Assembly (NCBI GenBank): GCA_004764695.1 | Contig: SMSO01000037.1 | Span: forward strand, 1,286,247-1,350,246 | Length of the DNA: 64,000 nucleotides | DNA from: Schizochytrium sp. TIO01 | Taxonomy: Eukaryota > Sar > Bigyra > Thraustochytrida > Thraustochytriidae | Direction of reading: 5' to 3' | Shown here: positions 55,738 through 64,000 of the stretch, piece after piece | How the letters are laid out: every line of letters begins with the position of its first letter | How positions within the stretch are numbered: position 1 is the stretch's first letter | Notes under the pieces: model-generated | What the model was told of the DNA's origin: nothing | Seen by the model: the letters and a program-made list of their open reading frames with translations, nothing else | Database searches by the model: none | Position numbers and translations under genes: made by a program

Positions 55738-57670
55738 TCTGTTCTTTCTCTCTAGGCGACAAGAGTCGCTTCAACCCACCGGTGAACAAAATTATGCCTA
55801 TTTGAAGTTGAGTGTCCTTAACGACAACGCGCTCTTCGAGCTGTTGGAGACTTAAGTGGAGCGTCTGTCACTCGCCTACGCTCTGCCGACTGCACACAAG
55901 TCCACTCCAATGGCTTGGCCCTAGCTTCGATCTCTACCCACCTTTGCGCGAGCTAATATCAATCAAATATGACGATAAAAATCGGAGGAATCGAATCCTT
56001 CAAGCCCGCACTTGCAATCTATCGCCTTGCGTGAGGTCACTTTATGCAAAAACCTTTCAGAGGCAGCCTGGAGATTTTCACAGAAATTCCTGCGTCTCTT
56101 CTCGTCGGCCAGCTCTCCCCACGTACACGTGATCCTCCAAACCAAGCGAGGCAGCAGGTCTCCTCGCTCCCAAGCAGAGCCGTCGTCGCTTGTCTCAAGT
56201 AGTTTCGGGTCTGCTGGCGGCCCGACCTTTCCTCACCATGGCCTCTGTCCGCCCTATAAATTGATGGTCCGGCAGAGGGGACTGCTTGGAAAGGTTGGAG
56301 GGGCTATTTTGCAGTGATCGGCACAGGCGAAGAAGGACTCCAGAAGTAGTAAGTGTTTACTGTAGTACTACATGTTACTATTATTAGGACTACTCGTGAG
56401 ATGTTTTCTTTTATAAACTGTTTCGAGGGAATTTCCCTTTCTATAAACTCCACTCTTTTACCTTTGCTTAGCTTTCCTTTTCTTTTCTTTTTCAAGGTCA
56501 AAGAACTACTACGTACGACATACGACTATTACCCATAGTTTAGGGATGGCAATGAATGATGTAAACTTCTTTTTTTAAAATTTCAAACAACGATAAGAAG
56601 AAAACAATGGAAGAAAGGAATTGAAAGGAAACGAAAAGAAAGGAGGAAAGAGGAAGGTAGGGTGCCTAGCCTTGACACGTTCTTTACTTTTACTTTTCCT
56701 GCTTTTCAAAGAAAATTGTCTTTCTTATTATTTTTCTTATTGGAAGAGAAACTTTATCTCTTCTGGCTGAGAACATTCGAATTGCTTAGTCATTTTGTTT
56801 TCAAACACGAAGCACATATGTACATTCATTTTTGCAAATAGAAATCAAAGTGGAGCAGCCTTCCATGGTAATGATCATGTTCAATGATATCATATACGTA
56901 AACGCATATAGCGAAGATATATCATAGTTCAATCAAAAGCGAAACGCAATGTCATGACTGAACTTATTAAAGGTTGCTCAAAAGTATAGTTATTCGAGTA
57001 GCACATAAGTATGCGATTAAACACGTCTTTGGCATGATAAGGCTTTATTGTTAGCATTTTTGATTTTATAACCTAATTTTTATGCTGCCCGAGACACAGA
57101 AATGCTTGCATCAAATGTTACTAAACAGGCCATCATTGTTTCGTTCCAAAGAAAGGCTGATGTTTCTTCTCTATAGCACATCTTCAACGACCGAAAACCG
57201 AAAAAAAGAAAAAGGAAAAGGGGGCTCAAATTTTAATAAGCCACACGTTCTTTGTACATTGCGAATTCCAAGAGTTTCAAGAGATAATTTTAAGCAAATA
57301 GTGCGTCACATATAGACAAGACGAAGAAAAAAATCGCCGTATCGAAGACAGAGTTGATTTTTAACATCAGAGCTGCAGAGGTAATGTTGCTATCAATTAA
57401 CTGTCCAGCTTCAAATCGGACATGAAATGTAGAAGGTATATAATACAATTTTAAAATACAATTCTACTAACTACATATTTGCATCGCCACTCTCCTAAAG
57501 AAGTGATAGATGCAAAAACTATTCAAGTTTGGGTCTCTCTGTAGCTTACACGTATGCACAATAGAGCAGGTATTTTTATACTTGCAACGGAACGAAGATC
57601 AACCAATAATTTCAAATGATCTCTCTCCATCATCCTCTAAACTTGAAAGTGGATCGCTAGGCTTCTTCCC

Positions 57671-57696
57671 AACAAACCACCGGGAAGTGGTTTGTT
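57671..57696. repeat. Perfect 10-bp inverted repeat with 6-nt loop
   Basis: AACAAACCAC and GTGGTTTGTT flank CGGGAA. It could fold as a hairpin in RNA from either strand; no gene nearby explains it. Confidence 0.8.
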
Positions 57697-60600
57697 TCTA
57701 TTCTCTGCATTGCTTGTGATGATAGATTAATTGAAAACCTCTTAATTTTATTGGTGACTACTGGTAAAGTAAAAAAATAATTTTAAAATTTTTTATAAAA
57801 CTAAAACTAAAACTAAAGTAGCTTCTTTTTCTTTCTCTTTAAAAAAAATGAACTTGAACATCTCTTTAATGAGAAAAAGGAAAGGAAATACAGAGGAAAG
57901 TCATTAGCGGGAAAGAATAGTGATTCCTCGGAACGACAAATAACATTCTCTCTGTCCTTGGTAAATTTGGTGTGCGTATTTTCTCAAGTTGGCCGCGTCA
58001 AAGACTCAAAGTTCGATGATGGCCAATGTTACGTAAAGAATGAGTACTACGTCTGCAAGTTGGATCTGAAGCTTTGTGTCGTCATAGCTATACACTTTCT
58101 TCTTCTAGGTCGCACCGAGTATCTCGCAGAATATTTGTGGCGTGGCAGAAGAAAAGGGCACCAGGCACCAAGATACTAGCAGCTTCGAAGCTTCGAAGCC
58201 CGTTTCTCACCAGTGATTCTGGGGAACCTGAACCCGAATGTTTCACACGATGATTTGGATAACAGTCACGACAAGACTTGCTATGCATAGTTAATGGAGG
58301 AAGAACCGGCCTACGTTTTCAGATGATTGATGCAGTTGTCATGCAGGAATTGGACACCTTGACCCTCCCTTTTTCCCGTGCTAAGCAAGTGTAACGATTT
58401 CGAATACTTCATTGGAATGTAGATAGGGTGTTTTTTATAGCTAGCTCTGTTAATCCTATTCATTTTATCTTATCCACTGGTGCTCTTGCCATATTAGAAA
58501 GTTTGACCCTTTTCTCATAAACAGAACAGCTTGGCCTTGATTTCGTAAGAGCACACGAAGCCTATGCCAGGATAAAAGCAAATCGTGAAGACCAAATGCG
58601 CATAAACTATTCAAATTTGCGACGCATACGTGTGTCTGCATTGGGCCTTTATGTCATGATATTACCCTCCGTCTATTCTTTGTTTCTTGCTCCTTTTTTC
58701 TTTTTTCTTTCCAAAACCGATGGTTTTTTCTATCTTTAATCTCCCCTTGCAAGTACGCAGACATACACTCAATATGTCTCATTCTTTCATTGGGATACAA
58801 TATGCTGATTGCCTATCTTCAATGTTTTTTCAACCGTGAGTTTGATGCGAAATATGGACCTGCTTGGCGATTACTTGCTAACTTTCGGTAAGCGTCATCG
58901 TAATTAATTGGTCAAAACCTAGTCTTCTTTATCCACCCTACAAGATAATTGGGTTTTAAAGCCTTAGGTTGACTGGTTTTGAAGTTCTTCTGGTGATCGA
59001 TAGTTGTGGGGAACTAGTAACTAACCAAAGAGAGTAGGTAGGTACTAGTTTAAAGGTAGCATATCCCAATTTATGGTTAATTGTGCGGTCGTGACTAAAA
59101 GTGTTGTACCGATGTAGATATTCAAACGCCAAACCATTCATCAAGTGTATTGAAGTAGAAAAGCCTTGAAGTATTTGTATTTCAATATTTATTAATATTC
59201 ATTGCACTGGCAGTTGTGGTACACAATACAAGGCTTAGTAATGATGGATTCTAATCCTGATCTAGCTACTGAATAGTCCATATCATCTCAAGAGGACATG
59301 ACAATGCTGTTCTAATTGATTTCTTACCACCATCCTGCCGTTGAATGTAAATTGGATAGTACGAGAGCTCATGTTGACTATTCACTCATTTGATAATATT
59401 CATTTCCGCCGGAACAACCATCTATCTTCCATGAAAAGCTGAGAGCAAACAATCGCCGTTTTTACATTTTTTAAAATAAAAATTAAATATAAAATATAAA
59501 GGCTTTTAAAATAAAAAGTTTTAAAGAGAACGCTACTTACTTTACTAGTAGATTTTGTAAAGAAAAAAAAATCAAACGTAAAGGTCGAAGAAAGCAGACA
59601 AAGATGCTGTGGTTCGTGGAGGGATATACCTCGCAACCCAGGAAAACAACGTTGGACATTTTCAAATTCCAGTGTAAATAGAGAACATTTGGCTGAAACG
59701 GAAGACATATCCAATGAAATCTTGCATCCGCCGGTTTCCTCACAGATTTTGAGCAAATAAAATAAAAAGAGCTTTTTTTTTTCGAAAAGCCCACATTATG
59801 AACCTGAGAAAAAGGCCACCACACACATCTCATAATTTTACTTTGATTCTCAGACAAAGCAGAACCGACGCAAGCCTTAGGCCCTTCTGATCCCCAGCCC
59901 TGCTCAATTCCCCTTCCGAGCTTAGGGTCTTGCAACGGGCACTAACCTCGCAGCAATCCAATTCGGAGTTCAAGAGTGCCAAGTTCGCCTTACGCTGGGC
60001 TCTTCCCAGATTTATCAGGCTGCCCTGAGTCCGCCCCACCATCCGTGAGAATCTTTCATGTAATCTTCGCATGAGCTGACGCCCCGCACTGAATGCTCCT
60101 GGAGGCGGGTAGTACGGGACCACGAGCACTCTTGGCGTCTATGTTGATTATATTTGCGTGGCACAGCAGAGCAGAATCATGGCAGAGCTGCGCTTTGGAG
60201 CAGGGCAGTGCCTTAATCATAGCTGACAGTGGCAGCGTCCTAGTCGGCGCTACTTCGGTTTGAGCGGAAGGAATTGAATTGGAATCTGCACCTATGATCT
60301 TGCACATTGTGATGCGATCTTGCACTAGCGTTTGTTTGCACAGCCGTGCTTAGTGCTGACCAAAGTTTTCCAATCGCCAATCTACGAGAATCTATATTCA
60401 CAATGGAAAGTAAAATAGCGAGACTTTGGAAACGAGCTTGAAGAGGCAGGCGTACCAATGCTGCATCTCACGCTTCAGTTTGTTCCTCGATACCTTCTGG
60501 GTGGCTTCAAGTGGCTTTGCTACGAAGGTGGTAAGCTTCTTGGTCCTTTTTCGATATGCCTTGTTTGCTGAGCAAATCCCAAGAAAGGCTGCTTTCAGAA

Positions 60601-61593
60601 TACCTTTTCGATATCTTCCTGTCCTTTCTTGAATGCTGAGCGAAGACTTAGAACTCCTGCAGCCCACCGAGCGAAGCCTCGTGGAACTCCTTTGCAACGC
60701 CAGGAGCGAGGCGGCCACGCAATCTTCAACCTGGCCGTGGCGTCGCAGAACGAGGGCAAGTAATACGGGCACGCCCCAAGTGGTCTCAAGCAGAGAGAAC
60801 GGGGAAGCTTTCCTGCTAACGTTTGCTAACGGAGATGAGAAGATGTGTTGAGGCCCGTCTAACGCTGCGTGGTGAGTTATATTTAAGTAGGTACCTATGA
60901 GCAACAGAACTTTAAGTAAGTAACAGCTCAGAACCGGCAATGTAAAGAGTAAGTGACTCTCGGTAGTTCTGCTGTAGATCGTCGTTGCTTTATCGAGTTG
61001 GGTAAAACTCAAGTCAAATGTAAGTGCCGCTGAGTGTATGTATGTATAGTAGACGCCTCTGCAGTTGGGTGAGTGCCCTTTTCTGCGCAACGCAACGAAT
61101 GGTGAGAACATGTCGAACCTGACACCTAGCCTAGAGTTTTTCTTTCTTTGCATCTTGAGAGAAAGAGCACAGAGTAGCCGTAGCTGTTTGAGAGAAACTT
61201 GGTCACCTTGCCCATGACCTACCTGCCTGCAAATGTTCTTAGGTTGCAGTCAAAATAGAAATACAAAGTTAGCAACCAAAGTAAGTGCCTCTGGGACTCT
61301 GGACACTGGCTTGAATGCTCACTCTTAAGTCTAAACCTCTTGTCAATGAGTATGTTTCCACTGTTATCTGGCATAGATATATCTTATGCACGAAAACGAG
61401 CATCATCGACTAGTCAGTGAGAACCTGCGATGGCGCAAAGCCCCTAGTTCCAATTGGAAAAAGATCAAGGTATAGTGCACAAGCAGAAATGTGTGTCTTG
61501 GGGCTACACTCCTGAAATGCAACTTCGAGCATTCTAGCTATGCTAAGGCTGTGGGAAGGTTGCGTGGCAATAAATGGTAAATATGATAAACAC

Positions 61594-61615
61594 ACCCGAA
61601 GTTATGCCTTCGGGT
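61594..61615. repeat. Perfect 8-bp inverted repeat with 6-nt loop
   Basis: ACCCGAAG and CTTCGGGT flank TTATGC, giving a GC-rich hairpin in an otherwise AT-rich, gene-free stretch. Confidence 0.75.
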
Positions 61616-64000
61616 CTAAGTGTTATACAAGATTCTTTTGAGATGATAAATTGTTCAAGTTCTTTCTTCTTTCTTTCTTTTTTAAAAGTTCATCGTTCGT
61701 TGGTTCTTTTGTTTTATTGGCGAAAAGTAATCCCGAAAGAACTATTCCACGCAGCGGTCTAGTTCTTTGCGCTTGCTGCAGAAATCCGGGTTCACGGCTC
61801 TTTTCCAAGCAGAATGCGGTGGTGAGATGTTTGCAGGGAATCTGTTGTTTGTTCCAGTGTCTGAGTGATTCTTAACATGGTTCCCATAGTGAAGACGCAG
61901 TAGGTGCGGTAGTCACTCCGCAACTTGTAAATAATTATAGATTTTCACCGAAATCAGATTGAAAAAGACTTGGGTATGAAAAAAAACATTTCAGAAGCAA
62001 CGTTTGCCGAAAAAATTGTCAACAATCTTATTCTAAACGATCAAGATTGAGTTTAGAGCAATGAACCAGCGTAGCAGTTCTGTGAAATGGTAGATTGTAC
62101 ACGGGGCAACCGCCAAACAGCTTTTGATTGCGCAGATCTTACTACTTTCAACTTGCTTACTTTAAGTTGCAAAGAGCAACAATCTCTTCCTTTTAGCTTG
62201 TGCCCGTCCCGATGGAAAGTTTTCGGAAACAAGAGCCCAACTAACCGCCTTTCAATCTACCTGTCAAATACGTTGCATACTGTTTTGAACAGGCTACAAA
62301 ATGAATTTAACGTTCTCCCTATAATCGTTATGCAGATATTTAAATTCAGTGTTCACATTCTAATAATGAAAGTCATCACAAGTCCTCCTCATAACTAGTT
62401 TCGAGGTTGTAAACGTTTTTGTTGTGCACAGATAACGTATAGATCGCGTGGTGCGCAATGTTACTTTCGGTTCTGGCGATGGAAGCATCTATTTGACGAC
62501 ACATGTTGATACTTGCTCTCGCTTCTCCAACCAAGGTTTCATCTTTACTGAACTCTTATACTTCAGAGCGAAGAACTTCCCCTATCACTTAACAGCAGTA
62601 CCTATCTAGAGTCACCTAAGATGTATAGATGAATCTCATCTTAAATTTCTAAATGCAGGCAATCCGACAACTCTGAAGGACAACCAAAGGTGCTACCTGA
62701 GTATGCAGAATCCAATTCTAGATTGCTTGATCATCACAAATGGTTTATGGAATTTGACAGTTGTGTGCAAAACGTCGGCAGACTCCAGCTTGCACAAAGA
62801 CTGATTACGTCTCATCAAGATAGTTTATCATGTATGTTGTCGCTTCAGAAACAGACTATAGCAGCGTGGTTATGCTACGTCATTTAACCGTTTAAGGATG
62901 GTAAAAGCATAGATCCCAATCGAAGGTTTGAGTGCACGTGCAGAGAACTGTGTATACAGTAGCTTCAGTCTATCTGGATTGCCAACAAGGCATCGTCCTT
63001 TTTCGTTTAAGTATGAGAATTCGAAGCTTAAATTCCAGTGCACGAAACAATAGTATTCATGTTGTACCGAGACTACCAATCGGAGGGTTATATGGACAAG
63101 ATAAAGCTAGAGTTCTGAGCGTATCATTATAGGCTCTAAACTATTCTGTATTGTAAATTGACTGCCAAATACAAAGATATGTGGCCAAGGAATTTCAAGA
63201 GTATGAGTGCATTACTTTCTCAATCGAATATGTAAGGGCGAACCTGAATTAGTGGTTGAGGAAACAAGTGGATGCAACCCGTTCAATTCCATACAATACA
63301 GATGAAGTCTGTCTTAGTCTCAAATTTAGAATATGAACCAGCTCACCTTGGGGTTTGTATCCAATGTCAGAAGATCGCTAACTCCATGAACCTTAGAACA
63401 AAATATTTTCTTCAGTCTCATCATGTGTGCTAAGCTAATTGCATCTATCTCCCCATTCACCTTCTGGCTGATCAAAAATCAGCTTTCAGTACGCCAGACT
63501 CTAAGTAGCATTAATTCAAAAGCATACTTTCCAATGGACCCCTACAACGTCTATTAGTTGATCTTCAACTTTCTGATCCGTTGCCTATAGCAAATATAGC
63601 TCCTTTTGAGCAAGCTATTCGCATATAATAAATAAAGATCTGAACTTCCCTACGAATGTAGTTACTTCAGCCATTGAGTACGTCTAATGAATAGTAAGGT
63701 TGCTGAGATGTGAGTGCTGAAAGGTGATACTGATTAGCGTGAGGTTGACTGTAAAGATGAAGGCAAGAAGCTTGATGAAGGTTATAAGAAGGTTGATTTA
63801 AGTGTTAGCGAACTGCTGTCCTGAGGAATGAATTCCAGGACAGATGGATTCATGTAGTAATTAGGGAGATTAAGACATCCTTGAATGTGGTTAGAGATAA
63901 TCGATGGGGTTAGGTTATCCAACCTTCTCCAACCATCGATCCAAGCTAAACCAAGCTTGGGTGTCGGTGATGTGTATTCACATTTCTAGTTCTTGGCTTC

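Larger units (their letters stand above)
55738..64000. other. 8.3-kb region without a supported gene
   Basis: All ORFs are short or lack recognisable domains; the longest (minus strand, 61153-60398) has none. Holds a 10-bp hairpin (57671-57696), an 18-bp palindrome (58182-58199), an 8-bp hairpin (61594-61615) and one exon-like segment at 62650-62887. No tRNA or rRNA seen. Confidence 0.5.

Noticed and set aside
55950-56045. Possible tRNA on the minus strand (T-loop-like GGATTCGATTCC)
   Set aside because: The T-stem does not pair properly and no matching 5' acceptor stem or A box is found.
60398-61153. 251-codon minus-strand ORF starting at an ATG
   Set aside because: No domain or convincing composition; this length is possible by chance in a gene-poor 8-kb stretch. 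Could be revisited with RNA data.

Overview
This window is nuclear DNA of a microbial eukaryote. The evidence is purely eukaryotic families (PI4K-beta, p115/Uso1, VPS26C, SLC29 transporter, multi-C2 tethers), GTAAGT...AG introns in the expected phase, long 5' flanks rich in simple-sequence repeats, and no operon logic. Very long ORFs with few introns, together with the family mix, would fit a stramenopile such as a thraustochytrid; that placement is inference, not proof.

Layout. 0-5 kb: the 3' end of a uridine phosphorylase (+), an equilibrative nucleoside transporter (+) and a neutral ceramidase (-). 6-11 kb: a large GAF-like protein on the minus strand, broken into three reading frames. 12.9-15.6 kb: a PI4-kinase beta homologue (+) with one clear intron and one apparent missing base. 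15.9-23.0 kb: a ~2,370-residue PDZ-like/coiled-coil protein (-). 23-27.5 kb: non-coding flank ending in a perfect (AAAG)~63 array. 27.5-35.9 kb: a giant multi-C2 membrane protein with two membrane hairpins and a PH-like end (+). 36-44 kb: three minus-strand genes, namely p115/Uso1, a bacterial-type tryptophanyl-tRNA synthetase and VPS26C. 44-49.5 kb: non-coding DNA dense in microsatellites. 49.5-55.7 kb: a tail-to-tail pair of divergent paralogues (A on +, B on -) of a family I do not recognise, with regulator-like features. 55.7-64 kb: no gene I can support.

How the genes relate. Several products act on membranes: lipid turnover (ceramidase), Golgi PI4P (PI4K-beta), Golgi tethering (p115), endosomal recycling (VPS26C) and Ca2+/lipid-dependent tethering (C2 protein). 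The first two genes form a nucleoside uptake and salvage pair. Neighbours are often convergent (transporter/ceramidase, PI4K/coiled coil, C2 protein/p115, A/B). Co-regulation cannot be inferred from order alone.

Most notable: the A/B family; a run of LC8-like QT motifs in the coiled-coil protein; the duplicated reticulon-like hairpin in the C2 protein; and a set of reading-frame breaks in otherwise intact genes, at least one of which (PI4K) is best explained by a single missing base.
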